Below, one piece after another: positions 35,423 through 44,442 of a stretch of 64,000 bases of DNA. Numbering within the stretch: position 1 is the stretch's first letter; each line of letters begins with the position of its first letter. A program made the position numbers and the translations under genes. The notes below the pieces were generated by a model. It saw nothing but the letters and a program-made list of their open reading frames with translations, had not been told where the DNA came from and searched no databases. Origin of the DNA: Lachnospiraceae bacterium (lineage in GTDB: Bacteria; Bacillota; Clostridia; Lachnospirales; Lachnospiraceae); contig SVFN01000001.1 in NCBI GenBank assembly GCA_015056815.1, forward strand, positions 225,815 to 289,814, in the 5' to 3' direction.

Positions 35423-38400
35423 GCGATCATTATAATGCATTTATATCGTACAAGCATGCATCCGAAGATAACCGGGTTGCAGAAGCGATACACAAAGGAC
35501 TGGAGCACTACCACATTCCCCGAAAGATACAAAAGAAGAAGGGAATGAAGCGGATAAGCAGAATCTTTCGCGATAAGGATGAACTGCCGATTACCAGTGA
35601 TCTGAGCGATAACATAGCGAATGCATTGGCCGCTTCCGATTATCTGATTGTGATCTGTTCTACCAATACGAAACAGTCGGCCTGGGTACCCAGAGAGATC
35701 GAATGTTTTCTGAAGAATCATACCAAGAGAGAAATATTTACTGTGCTGGTTGATGGAGAGCCCTGTGAGGTGATTCCGGAGATCCTTTTGTATGACGAGC
35801 AGACAGTTACGGATGAAAACGGTAATGAGCAGGTAGTCAGAGTACCGATCGAACCACTTTCCTGTGACTACAGAATGCCGTTAAAGAAAGCAAAAAAACT
35901 AGAGCTCCCACGACTTGCAAGCGGGCTGATTGGCTGTGCATATGATGAACTTATGAATCGTCACAGACAGTACAGGATGAAGCAGCTGACGGCGGTGTTT
36001 GCTGTTATCTTAACCATCCTGCTTGGATTTAGCGCCTATATGTATGACAGCAGGACAAAGATTCATAAAAACTATCAGGAATCCCTTAAGAACCAGTCCA
36101 GATATCTGGCGAACGAATCCGAAAATCTTTTGGAAAAGGAACAAAGGATCAGTGCGCTGCAGCTTGCGTTGGAAGCACTGCCAAAGGATGAGAAGGATGA
36201 CAGACCGGTAACGGCAGAGGCGGTGAAGGCATTGACAGATGCAACTCTTGCCTACGTGGGTGACAGCGGAAATAATATCAATGCCGCCTGGAATTATACA
36301 ATGCCGAATGTGGTATCTGATTTTGAGGTAAGCTCTGACGGAAATTATATTGCGATCCTGGATAGTGGAAATGTGTTAGGGGTCTGGAACACGAAGACCC
36401 ATGAGAAGATATTGGATCTGGAGGATATGCCAGATCCTGTTGAGGGGATGAAGTTTTTAAAAGACAGTCATTTTCTGTTATGGTCATCGCATACTCTGAA
36501 CTGCTATGATATGGATACTGCCAGGACGAGCTGGAAATACACGATTGAGGACGATATGTTTCAGGATAGCGATAGCTTTATGTGTACAGATACTACTGTA
36601 TATTTTGGAACGGTCTATAATAAATTTCTGGAATTTGATCCGCTGTCGGGAAAAGTGAAAAAGGAGATTGGTCTTCCTGTAAAAGATGGTTACAAAGAAT
36701 TTGATGTTCTGGAAAGCAAACTTTCTCCGGATGGAAAGAAGATTGCTTTTCGCGGGTTGGAAGACTATGGGATCTATGCCTTTGGAATTCTTGATCTTGC
36801 CTCGAATGATCTGAAAATGTCTGAGCTTATGGAAAAACAGGTCAAGGATATTGAATGGATCGATAATGATACACTCATGACAGCGAGCAATGTACTGGAT
36901 ATGAAAGGAAGCATGTCCTATGGTTCCATGGATCTTCTTTCTACCGATCATGTAACATTACAGTGCATCAATGTGTCAGATCTTACAGAAAAATGGACGC
37001 AGGATTTTGTGTGCAACGGGGTGACGATCAAAAGTGGATTTGAAAGACTGGGAGATGCCTCTGTTGCCTACTATAGCGGTAATGTGATAGCTGTGTATGA
37101 TCCGCTGACGGGCAAAGAGAAGTACCGGAATAATGTAAATGATTCTGTGCTGGATGTCAGTGACAAGGATGGGGATGGAAAGCCGAATTACATTACACAA
37201 AGTGGTGGAATGGCAACTCCGGCTCCGGATGTTGATGAAGATGCGGTGTATTATAAAAAGTATTTTGCGGATGAACTGCGACAGATTGTGATCAGCAATG
37301 GAGTATATGCAAGACAGCATCATGGTTCGGAAGTGATCTATTACGGTCTGAATGTTTATGATGATGCATGGACAGCGATCGCGGAAAATACGTTGATGAA
37401 CGACAGTATAAAAGAAAGCAGTCTGACCGATGATCATCTGGCGGTTCTGACGGATGAGGAGGACGGTCCTGCTTTGTACCTGTTTGGAATGGAGCGAAAT
37501 ACAAGTGCGGTTCCATACAGACTGACGGGGGAACGGGCTTATAAGTACAAGATTCTTGGCGAATACAAAGATCGTATCTATCTGGGATATGATGATGGTC
37601 AGAAGTTCCATCTGATCATCGCAGATGCTTGGGAGAATGAACTGCAGGATGAAGCTTTGTTTGAAGCAGTAGCAAAGCTTGAAAATACATGCAGTCTGAA
37701 ATCGGGAAAACTGATTTACAGTTACCATAATGACGAAGATCAGGATATTCTGGCGATCAAGGATCTGGATACCGAAAAGAGTATACAGACAGAATTGACG
37801 GAAAGAATCGGTTACGCAGAGCATGTACCGGTGTATTACGAAGAAGAAAATGCGGTGTATATAAAAGGGGAAAACGAATATGTCTGGGATGTCGATGGGC
37901 AAAAGGTAAACGGTGTCGATATGCCGGAGGGATGGACAGGTGCCTGCTGCTTTTCCCAAAACAGTGCGGAAGGAATTTTTGCGGTTTCGGATGGTAAGAC
38001 AATCCTTTTGAAAAACAAACAGGGAAAGACATTAAACACGATCAGATGCCCGGGGGTCATGCCGATTGGAATGGTCTTTGCAGAGGATGTTCTTATGGTA
38101 TTGTATAGTGACGGCGGGTTCTGCTATTACGACAGGAACAGTGGAGAGTTCCGAAAGAAGACGGATTTGTCGGTATATTATAATTTTGATGGGACAGCGG
38201 TATTTGATTTTGATGAAGAACATAGTCTGTTTACAGTCCAGATGGACAGACTTACGGATGTTGTCGATCTGGAAAGCGGCGTGGAGACGGCATGTATTAT
38301 GAACTGTTTCGGACATGATAAGAAACGGGATACTTTTGTGACCTGTGCAAAAGGCGAGAATCAAAAATTGAAAGCCGGTTACTATAAAAGATATACGGTG

Positions 38401-38484
38401 AATGAGCTGATCGAAAAAGCGAATAAGATTCTTGAGAATACGGAATTGTCAGACGAAATGAAATCAAGATACGGGATCGAATAG
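35419..38484 (+). CDS. TIR domain - transmembrane - beta-propeller-like protein
   Basis: A 1021-residue protein. Residues 1-150 are a TIR domain: YNAFISYKHA at the start, the BB-loop region FRDKDELPIT, and SAWVPREIECF, where Glu93 matches the catalytic glutamate of TIR NADases. A single membrane segment (about 191-210) follows, then a helical linker and about 700 residues of repeats with WD40/PQQ-like features (VSSDGNYIAILDSGNVLGVW, and several LSPDGKKIAF-like units) that suggest one or two beta-propellers outside the cell. The topology implies an extracellular sensor controlling a cytosolic TIR. It is coupled by a 4-base overlap to the DHH gene. Function is not known to me. Confidence 0.85.
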   Translation: MSDHYNAFISYKHASEDNRVAEAIHKGLEHYHIPRKIQKKKGMKRISRIFRDKDELPITSDLSDNIANALAASDYLIVICSTNTKQSAWVPREIECFLKNHTKREIFTVLVDGEPCEVIPEILLYDEQTVTDENGNEQVVRVPIEPLSCDYRMPLKKAKKLELPRLASGLIGCAYDELMNRHRQYRMKQLTAVFAVILTILLGFSAYMYDSRTKIHKNYQESLKNQSRYLANESENLLEKEQRISALQLALEALPKDEKDDRPVTAEAVKALTDATLAYVGDSGNNINAAWNYTMPNVVSDFEVSSDGNYIAILDSGNVLGVWNTKTHEKILDLEDMPDPVEGMKFLKDSHFLLWSSHTLNCYDMDTARTSWKYTIEDDMFQDSDSFMCTDTTVYFGTVYNKFLEFDPLSGKVKKEIGLPVKDGYKEFDVLESKLSPDGKKIAFRGLEDYGIYAFGILDLASNDLKMSELMEKQVKDIEWIDNDTLMTASNVLDMKGSMSYGSMDLLSTDHVTLQCINVSDLTEKWTQDFVCNGVTIKSGFERLGDASVAYYSGNVIAVYDPLTGKEKYRNNVNDSVLDVSDKDGDGKPNYITQSGGMATPAPDVDEDAVYYKKYFADELRQIVISNGVYARQHHGSEVIYYGLNVYDDAWTAIAENTLMNDSIKESSLTDDHLAVLTDEEDGPALYLFGMERNTSAVPYRLTGERAYKYKILGEYKDRIYLGYDDGQKFHLIIADAWENELQDEALFEAVAKLENTCSLKSGKLIYSYHNDEDQDILAIKDLDTEKSIQTELTERIGYAEHVPVYYEEENAVYIKGENEYVWDVDGQKVNGVDMPEGWTGACCFSQNSAEGIFAVSDGKTILLKNKQGKTLNTIRCPGVMPIGMVFAEDVLMVLYSDGGFCYYDRNSGEFRKKTDLSVYYNFDGTAVFDFDEEHSLFTVQMDRLTDVVDLESGVETACIMNCFGHDKKRDTFVTCAKGENQKLKAGYYKRYTVNELIEKANKILENTELSDEMKSRYGIE

Positions 38485-38493
38485 GACACAGGC

Positions 38494-38529
38494 GTTACTT
38501 TCACAGGCAAAACGGCTGTGAATAGTAAC
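38494..38529. repeat. Palindromic dispersed repeat B, copy 1
   Basis: GTTACT-TTCACAG-loop-CTGTGAA-T-AGTAAC forms a 13-bp stem with one bulged base and the loop GCAAAACGG. The same sequence, inverted, occurs at 60990-61026. Confidence 0.85.
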
Positions 38530-38557
38530 ACACAGGCATACAATAAAAAGAAAAGGC

Positions 38558-38586
38558 TTGCAACCAACCACAAGATGTTGTATGAT
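38558..38586 (+). promoter_or_regulatory. Predicted sigma-A promoter of scpA
   Basis: TTGCAA at 38558 and TATGAT at 38581 separated by 17 bases, about 40 bases before the gene. Confidence 0.7.
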
Positions 38587-38624
38587 AGAAAAGGTTTTGA
38601 AATAAATACACAGGTGGTTTGGTT

Positions 38625-39407
38625 ATGGCATTGGAAGTAAAGCTGGAGGTCTTTGAGGGACCTTTGGATCTGTTGTTGCATCTGATCGAAAAGAATAAAG
38701 TGGATATTTATGACATTCCGATCGTTGTCATAACGGAGCAATATCTGGATTATATCCGCCGGATGGAGACGGAAGATATGAATGTCATGAGTGAGTTCCT
38801 GGTGATGGCGGCTACACTGATCGATATCAAATGTAAGATGCTCCTTCCTCGTGAAGTCAATGAAGAAGGTGAAGAGGAAGATCCGAGAGCAGAGCTCGTC
38901 CAGAAATTACTGGAATACAAAATGTATAAATATATGTCTTATGAACTCAAGGACAGGCAGGTGGATGCTGACCGTATCTGGTTTAAAGAAACCACGATGC
39001 CAAAGGAAGTCATGGACTACAGAGAGCCGATCGATTATGAAGAACTGGTAGGAGATATGGATCTGGCGAAGCTGCATGAGATTTTTAAAAGTATTGTCCG
39101 TAAGCAGACGGACAAGATCGATCCGATCCGTTCCAAATTCGGACAGATCGTAAAAGAAGAGATCGATATGGAGGCGAAGGCCGGTTATATCGGAGCTTAT
39201 ATACAGAATCACAAAAAGCTGAGCTTCAAAGAACTTTTGGAGAAGCAGCACAGCAAGGCAGAAGTGATCGTGACGTTCCTTCTGGTGTTGGAGTTTATCA
39301 AGATCGGACGGATCAGCATCATACAGAATCATACCTTTGATGATATAGAGATTACTGCAAACGAAAATGTTTCATGGGATGCACCGGTCGCAGTCAGTGC
39401 AGGATGA
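38625..39407 (+). CDS. scpA: Segregation and condensation protein A
   Basis: ScpA is the kleisin subunit that joins SMC and ScpB in the bacterial condensin. The 260-residue protein begins VKLEVFEGPLDLLLHLIEKNK, the hallmark of the family, and ends with the winged-helix part (VIVTFLLVLEFIKIGRI). ATG 38625 is placed 7 bases after AGGTGG; a TTG at 38619 is less likely. Unlike most Bacillota it is not directly joined to scpB; a terminator and a new promoter separate them. Confidence 0.96.
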   Translation: MALEVKLEVFEGPLDLLLHLIEKNKVDIYDIPIVVITEQYLDYIRRMETEDMNVMSEFLVMAATLIDIKCKMLLPREVNEEGEEEDPRAELVQKLLEYKMYKYMSYELKDRQVDADRIWFKETTMPKEVMDYREPIDYEELVGDMDLAKLHEIFKSIVRKQTDKIDPIRSKFGQIVKEEIDMEAKAGYIGAYIQNHKKLSFKELLEKQHSKAEVIVTFLLVLEFIKIGRISIIQNHTFDDIEITANENVSWDAPVAVSAG

Positions 39408-39414
39408 TAATAGA

Positions 39415-39460
39415 AAGCGCAACGGAGATTGACAGAGGGTCGGATTCTGTTGCGTTTTTG
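39415..39460 (+). terminator. Intrinsic terminator after scpA
   Basis: AAGCGCAAC pairs with GTTGCGTTT (one G-U) and the stem extends by two weaker pairs; TTTTTG follows. Confidence 0.75.
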
Positions 39461-39539
39461 TTATTCTGAATGGCACAAATACCCGCAGATGAACCTGTCG
39501 CTGCGGATGGTTTGGAAGAAATAAGAATGACTGCCCGAC

Positions 39540-39568
39540 TTCACAAAAGAGGGAAATTATGCTATAAT
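39540..39568 (+). promoter_or_regulatory. Predicted sigma-A promoter of scpB
   Basis: TTCACA at 39540 and TATAAT at 39563 separated by 17 bases. Upstream, CCGCAG/CTGCGG (39493-39516) is a short inverted repeat. Confidence 0.8.
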
Positions 39569-39606
39569 CAGCAACAACTCGAATAATCTTAAAAAGGACG
39601 AAGCAG

Positions 39607-40176
39607 ATGGACAAAAAGAAACAAAAAGCGGTTTTAGAGGCGATCCTGTTTACGATGGGAGAATCTGTGGAGGTGGAGCGCCTCGCAGAAGTGATCGGAC
39701 AGAACGCGAAGAAAACGAAGGCTCTTTTGAAAGAACTGCAGGAAGACTATGCAAAAGAAGACAGGGGGATCAATCTGATCGAACTGGACGGAGCTTTCCA
39801 GATGTGTACCAAGGCAGATATGTACGAATACCTGATCAAGATCGCCAAGACGCACAAAAAGCTGGTGCTATCGGATTCTGTGTTGGAGACGCTCTCGATC
39901 ATCGCTTACAAACAGCCCGTGACAAAATCAGAGATTGAAAAGATACGAGGAGTAAGCTGTGATTTTGCGGTGAATAAACTTCTGGAATATGAACTGGTCA
40001 TGGAAGTGGGCAGGCTGGACGCTCCCGGCAGACCGATCCTTTTTGGGACGACAGAACAGTTTTTGAGAAGTTTTGGAGTCAGGAGTCTGGAAGAACTTCC
40101 GGAGCTGAATCCGGACAGAGTTGAGGAGTTCAGACAGGAAGCAGAACAGGAAGTACAGATTCAGCTGAATGTTTAA
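39607..40176 (+). CDS. scpB: Segregation and condensation protein B
   Basis: ScpB is the dimeric winged-helix protein of the SMC-ScpAB complex. The 189 residues include the family motifs EAILFTMGESVEVERLAE near the start, TLSIIAYKQPVTKSEIEKIRG in the middle (paired winged helices) and GRPILFGTTEQFLRSFG near the end. It has its own promoter and terminator. Confidence 0.97.
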   Translation: MDKKKQKAVLEAILFTMGESVEVERLAEVIGQNAKKTKALLKELQEDYAKEDRGINLIELDGAFQMCTKADMYEYLIKIAKTHKKLVLSDSVLETLSIIAYKQPVTKSEIEKIRGVSCDFAVNKLLEYELVMEVGRLDAPGRPILFGTTEQFLRSFGVRSLEELPELNPDRVEEFRQEAEQEVQIQLNV

Positions 40177-40188
40177 GCATGAAGCAGG

Positions 40189-40226
40189 GAATGAGTGCAT
40201 GACTTAAATGCACTCATTCTTTTTGC
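40189..40226 (+). terminator. Intrinsic terminator after scpB
   Basis: A 12-bp stem (GAATGAGTGCAT with ATGCACTCATTC) around a 7-base loop, then TTTTTG. Confidence 0.92.
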
Positions 40227-40325
40227 GTGCTTGCGGCAGGAGCACGTTTCCGGATCCTGCGAAGTCCTGAATAGTTCCGAAGGGAGGTTCATAAAATGAT
40301 AAAAATGAGTTGTTGAGAATAGTTT

Positions 40326-41492
40326 ATGAATCGGAAAATAAGAAGAAAGGCAATCGTTTTCCTGACAGTGATCTTCCTTTTTGGAACGCTTTCTGCCCGA
40401 GCTGTATCAGCAAAAGAGAGTGAACTTCATGCAAAAGCGGCGCTTCTTCTGGATGCGGACAATAACCGCGTGCTCTGGGAAAAAAACGGCTATGAAGTAT
40501 TGCCTATGGCCTCTACGACGAAGATCATGACCTGTATTCTGGCATTGGAGTATGGGAATCCGGATACAGTCATAGAAGTATCAGCTTATGCTGCATCTAT
40601 GCCGAAGGTACGGCTTGGAATGAAAAAAGGAGAAAAATACCGTTTGGAGGATTTGGTATATTCCCTGATGCTGGAATCCCATAATGACTCTGCAGTTGCC
40701 ATTGCGGAGCAGATTGGTGGGAGTGTGGAAGAATTTGCAAAACTAATGAATCAAAAAGCGGCAAAACTGGGGTGTAAGGACACCTGGTTTATCACGCCAA
40801 ACGGGCTGGATGCCACATATGATGGAAGAACACATGCCACGACGGCGAGGGATCTTGCTGTGATCACATCTTATGCGATCAAAAATAAAGATTTTTTGAA
40901 GATTGTGGGTACAAAAAACTATACTTTTACCGATATAGATAAGAAGAGAACGCTTCAGATCTCGAATAAAGACCGATTTCTCGATATGATGGAAGGGGCG
41001 ATCGGTGTGAAAACAGGCTTTACCGCACAGGCCGGTTACTGCTTTGTCGGAGCACTGAAACAGGGGGATAAAACCTTTGTCTCTGTCGTATTGGGCTGCG
41101 GATGGCCTCCGAATAAAAGCTGGAAATGGTCGGATACGAAAAAACTGATGGAATACGGACTACAACATTATGAAAAAAGTGATATCTATCACAAAACTCC
41201 GGCTGTAAGGATACGTGTTGAAAATGGAGTGACCGATATAGTCAGCGTTAAACAAGAGGCGAAAAAGATCGAACTGCTTCTCTCTAAGAAGGATAAAGTG
41301 GAATCTTGTCATAAACTGCCCTGTCAGATAAAAGCTCCTGTAAAAGCAGGGCAGTTCATCGGATATGAGGAGTATTATGTGAACGGAAGCCTCTATGACA
41401 GGGTAAAATATTATGCACAAAAAGAAGTGAAAAAATGGGATTATGAGTATTGCTTACGGTCTGTAATGGAATGCTTTTTGATCGATTTTTAA
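40326..41492 (+). CDS. D-alanyl-D-alanine carboxypeptidase, peptidase S11
   Basis: A 388-residue exported D,D-carboxypeptidase with a signal peptide (AIVFLTVIFLFGTLSARAVSA) and the three catalytic motifs STTK (MASTTKIMT), SHN (LESHNDSAV) and KTG (VKTGFTAQAG). It is shorter than the paralogue at 31110 and lacks that enzyme's long Thr/Glu-rich spacer. Its own ribosome-binding site is weak; a six-codon mini-ORF with an excellent AGGGAGGT precedes it (40296-40316). It ends 4 bases before the VTC gene and is probably the first gene of the surface-polymer locus. Confidence 0.94.
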   Translation: MNRKIRRKAIVFLTVIFLFGTLSARAVSAKESELHAKAALLLDADNNRVLWEKNGYEVLPMASTTKIMTCILALEYGNPDTVIEVSAYAASMPKVRLGMKKGEKYRLEDLVYSLMLESHNDSAVAIAEQIGGSVEEFAKLMNQKAAKLGCKDTWFITPNGLDATYDGRTHATTARDLAVITSYAIKNKDFLKIVGTKNYTFTDIDKKRTLQISNKDRFLDMMEGAIGVKTGFTAQAGYCFVGALKQGDKTFVSVVLGCGWPPNKSWKWSDTKKLMEYGLQHYEKSDIYHKTPAVRIRVENGVTDIVSVKQEAKKIELLLSKKDKVESCHKLPCQIKAPVKAGQFIGYEEYYVNGSLYDRVKYYAQKEVKKWDYEYCLRSVMECFLIDF

Positions 41493-41496
41493 CGAA

Positions 41497-42216
41497 ATGA
41501 TACCGGACGGGGTGACAAATTTGAATGAAGTACTAAGGCAGGAAAAAAAATTTCTGATGAATGCGGTCGATTGTCTGAAACTGACCGGAACACTGGAAAA
41601 GGTCATGCTTGAAGACAAACATAACGGAGCGCAGGGATATCGCATACGTTCTCTGTACTTTGATACAATGAATGATACGGATTATACGGATAAGATCGAC
41701 GGACTGGAGCTTCGGCGCAAGATCCGACTGAGAAATTATGATCCGGGTAATGATTTTGCCATGCTGGAGATGAAACAGAAAGAAGGCGCCTATCAGAAAA
41801 AGCGATCTCTGCGAGTGGACCGGGAGGATGCAAAAGAACTGATAAGAGGACATTATGAACCTCTTTTAAAATACAGCGAACCTTTTGCGGCAGAATGCTA
41901 TGGTCTGATGCATACCAAATGTTACAGACCGCGGGCAGTGGTCGAATATCTGCGAAAAGCATATATTGCGAAGGAAAACCGTATCCGTATTACCATTGAC
42001 AGTCAGATCATTGCTACGGAAGCAGCATTTGATATCTTTGATCCGGATCTTGTGCAATATCCGGTGATGGATCCTTTCAATGCGGTGCTGGAAGTAAAGT
42101 ACAATGGATTTCTGCTCAGTTATATCAAGGAACTGGTAAATATGGCAGACCGTTCGGAATATTCTGTCAGCAAATACTGCCTGGCACGAAGCGCAGGGTT
42201 ACATTATTGTTATTAA
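41497..42216 (+). CDS. VTC-domain (polyphosphate polymerase-type) protein
   Basis: A 239-residue protein with the VTC catalytic tunnel fold of the CYTH/TTM superfamily. Typical elements are RQEKKFL at the start, YRIRSLYFDT, the basic strands LRRKIRLRNY and QKKRSLRVDR, MLEMKQKEG, and VLEVKYNGF near the end, which supply the Arg/Lys and Glu residues lining the tunnel. In yeast Vtc4 this domain makes polyphosphate from ATP; bacterial versions are less studied. ATG 41497 has no ribosome-binding site; TTG 41521 after GGGGTG is a good alternative. The next gene encodes a DUF4956 membrane protein. Confidence 0.87.
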   Translation: MIPDGVTNLNEVLRQEKKFLMNAVDCLKLTGTLEKVMLEDKHNGAQGYRIRSLYFDTMNDTDYTDKIDGLELRRKIRLRNYDPGNDFAMLEMKQKEGAYQKKRSLRVDREDAKELIRGHYEPLLKYSEPFAAECYGLMHTKCYRPRAVVEYLRKAYIAKENRIRITIDSQIIATEAAFDIFDPDLVQYPVMDPFNAVLEVKYNGFLLSYIKELVNMADRSEYSVSKYCLARSAGLHYCY

Positions 42217-42234
42217 CAAGGAGGAAGTTTTAAC

Positions 42235-42912
42235 ATGAAAGAACAGCTTTTTGAAATGTTTCGTTCGGCAAATGATCTGTCGGTAGAGGTGATCGTTACC
42301 AGACTGGCGGTCTCAGCCATTGTCGCCTGTTTTATCTTTATTTCCTATCATTTATCCCATGACGGAAGCATCTACAGCAAGAAATTTAATGTTACCCTTG
42401 TCATGCTGACAGTGCTGACGACAACAGTCATGATCGTGATCGGCAATAATCTGGCAATGTCCCTTGGTATGGTAGGTGCATTGTCTATCGTACGGTTTCG
42501 TACTGCGATCAAGGATTCGAGGGATACCATGTATATTTTCTGGTGCATTGTGGCAGGGATCTGCTGCGGTGCCGGAGACTATATCGTGGCGAGTATCGGA
42601 AGTGGATTCGTGTTTGTTCTGATGTTGGTATTTGGTAAGATACGCAATGACAACAGGGTGCTTCTGATCATTCGCTCGGTAAGAAGCAACGAAGCACGTA
42701 TCGAAGCATTGATTTTCCAGCATTATGGAAGAAATGTCAGTCTTCGTGTGAAGAATACGACGGAGGCGGATGTGGAATTTATTTATGAACTGAAGAAGAA
42801 ATATCTTGAGAAAGAACGTGCCGCCGGACGGAATATTACTGAGGAGATTTATGAAATCGGTCATATCTCATATTTTAATATTGTGACACAGAATGATGAT
42901 ATCAGCAGTTAG
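42235..42912 (+). CDS. DUF4956 membrane protein
   Basis: A 225-residue protein with three or four membrane segments between about 20 and 135 and a cytoplasmic C-terminal domain. The signature region is MSLGMVGALSIVRFRTAIKD, characteristic of DUF4956. In many genomes, as I recall, these proteins are encoded beside VTC-domain proteins, so it may provide the membrane channel for the polymer made by the VTC protein; that is inference. A strong AAGGAGGAAG precedes the ATG. The C-terminal domain (about 140-225) has an alternating beta/alpha pattern. Confidence 0.88.
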   Translation: MKEQLFEMFRSANDLSVEVIVTRLAVSAIVACFIFISYHLSHDGSIYSKKFNVTLVMLTVLTTTVMIVIGNNLAMSLGMVGALSIVRFRTAIKDSRDTMYIFWCIVAGICCGAGDYIVASIGSGFVFVLMLVFGKIRNDNRVLLIIRSVRSNEARIEALIFQHYGRNVSLRVKNTTEADVEFIYELKKKYLEKERAAGRNITEEIYEIGHISYFNIVTQNDDISS

Positions 42913-42952
42913 GGAATGAGATATACCAGAACAGCTAACAGGAGGGATATGT

Positions 42953-44431
42953 GTGAAGTACAAAGTGATCGGCCTGTGTATGGTCTGCGTGATCATCTAT
43001 GCATCGATCTTAGCTACACCTGCCGAGATTCGGGAAAAAAAGGGCAGAGTTCATCAGCATATGGTATCCGGATATGACACAGGATGTGACTGTGACGGTT
43101 CGACACTGTGCACGCATCTTCCGCTTGTCATAATGGACACAGGAGGACAAATAATACCGGGGACTCCATTGTTTAATCAAAGAGACGCCTTTGGACAAGC
43201 CATATATTCGGATGCTCCGGATGGTCAGAACACCATACAGGTAAACTTAAGCGTGATCGATCAGGAGAACAGAAACAATCATCCGACTGATCTGCCGGTA
43301 TTTACGACTGCATGCCGGACACATATCAGGGGAAATTCTTCCAGAAGATTTCCGAAACATTCTTATGCTTTGAAATTCCTGGATAAATCGGGAAATGCCA
43401 ATCCGCAGAAGGTCATGGGAATGAGCTCTCATCATGAGTGGGTGCTCAACGGACCGATTCTGGATAAAACACTGATCCGCAATTATATGTGGTATAACAT
43501 TTCGGGAGAGATTATGAATTACGCGCCGAATGTACGGTTTTGCGAGCTTATCCTGAATGGGGAGTATCAGGGGATCTATCTGATGACGGAAGAGATCTCG
43601 GAAGGAGAAGAAGGGCGTCTTCACCTGAAGATGGATGTTAAAAATCACAGAAAGACCGGGTATCTATTGAGGATCGACCGTCCTACTGAGGAAGAATATG
43701 AATCGGTGCGTGACATTTACACCTATAATGAGCGCATGCTTAATATCGGTACGGATGTAGCAATCCGTTATCCGGGCAGACAGACGTTGACGCCACAACT
43801 GGCAAAAGACATCGAACTGGATTATTCCGCTTTCGAAAAAGCGCTGTTTTCCTTTGATTACAATACAGATGAATACGCTTACTGGAACTATATTGATGTG
43901 GATAATTTTATTGATTATTATCTGATCAATGAATTTACCGGTAATTCGGATGCCTGCAAATATTCGACATACATTTATAAGGAAGTAGGGGAAAAATATC
44001 GGCTCTGTGTCTGGGACTTTAATAATTCCTGTGACAACTATCAGGAACGCAAAACCTCGATCCACGGGTTTGGTGCAGTTGGGCAGGCATGGTTTTTTAT
44101 GCTTTTCAAGGATGAAGCCTTTGTGGAAAAGGTGATAGAAAGATACCGACAGTTGAGGGAAAGCTATCTGAGTGAAGAGTATCTGGTGAAGTACATGGAT
44201 GATACCATTGCGTACCTGGGACCGGCGCTGGAACGGAATAACGCACGCTGGGCGAGGGAGATCGAAGAATGGAAACCTCTTTTGCCCAAAGAGAGAAATG
44301 TACAAAGCTATGAAGAAGCGGTTAAAAAAATGAAACGATGGCTGATAAAGAGAGGGCAATGGATGGATCGCCATATTGATTCACTCAGGCAGTATGGACA
44401 TCCCTCCAGAAATAAAGTATATAATCATTAA
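42953..44431 (+). CDS. CotH-family kinase-like protein, exported
   Basis: A 492-residue protein with an N-terminal signal anchor (VIGLCMVCVIIYASILA). The CotH domain spans about 115-470: HIRGNSSRRFPKHSYALKF (Gly-rich and Lys), EWVLNGPILDKTLIRNY, ILNGEYQGIYLMTEE and, near residue 353, the metal-binding WDFNNSCDNY. CotH is an atypical protein kinase in Bacillus spore coat assembly, but many homologues lie in non-spore loci near polysaccharide genes. The start is GTG at 42953 behind AGGAGGGATAT. In this operon it may phosphorylate a surface protein or polymer. Confidence 0.9.
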   Translation: MKYKVIGLCMVCVIIYASILATPAEIREKKGRVHQHMVSGYDTGCDCDGSTLCTHLPLVIMDTGGQIIPGTPLFNQRDAFGQAIYSDAPDGQNTIQVNLSVIDQENRNNHPTDLPVFTTACRTHIRGNSSRRFPKHSYALKFLDKSGNANPQKVMGMSSHHEWVLNGPILDKTLIRNYMWYNISGEIMNYAPNVRFCELILNGEYQGIYLMTEEISEGEEGRLHLKMDVKNHRKTGYLLRIDRPTEEEYESVRDIYTYNERMLNIGTDVAIRYPGRQTLTPQLAKDIELDYSAFEKALFSFDYNTDEYAYWNYIDVDNFIDYYLINEFTGNSDACKYSTYIYKEVGEKYRLCVWDFNNSCDNYQERKTSIHGFGAVGQAWFFMLFKDEAFVEKVIERYRQLRESYLSEEYLVKYMDDTIAYLGPALERNNARWAREIEEWKPLLPKERNVQSYEEAVKKMKRWLIKRGQWMDRHIDSLRQYGHPSRNKVYNH

Positions 44432-44442
44432 GAAGGAATGGT

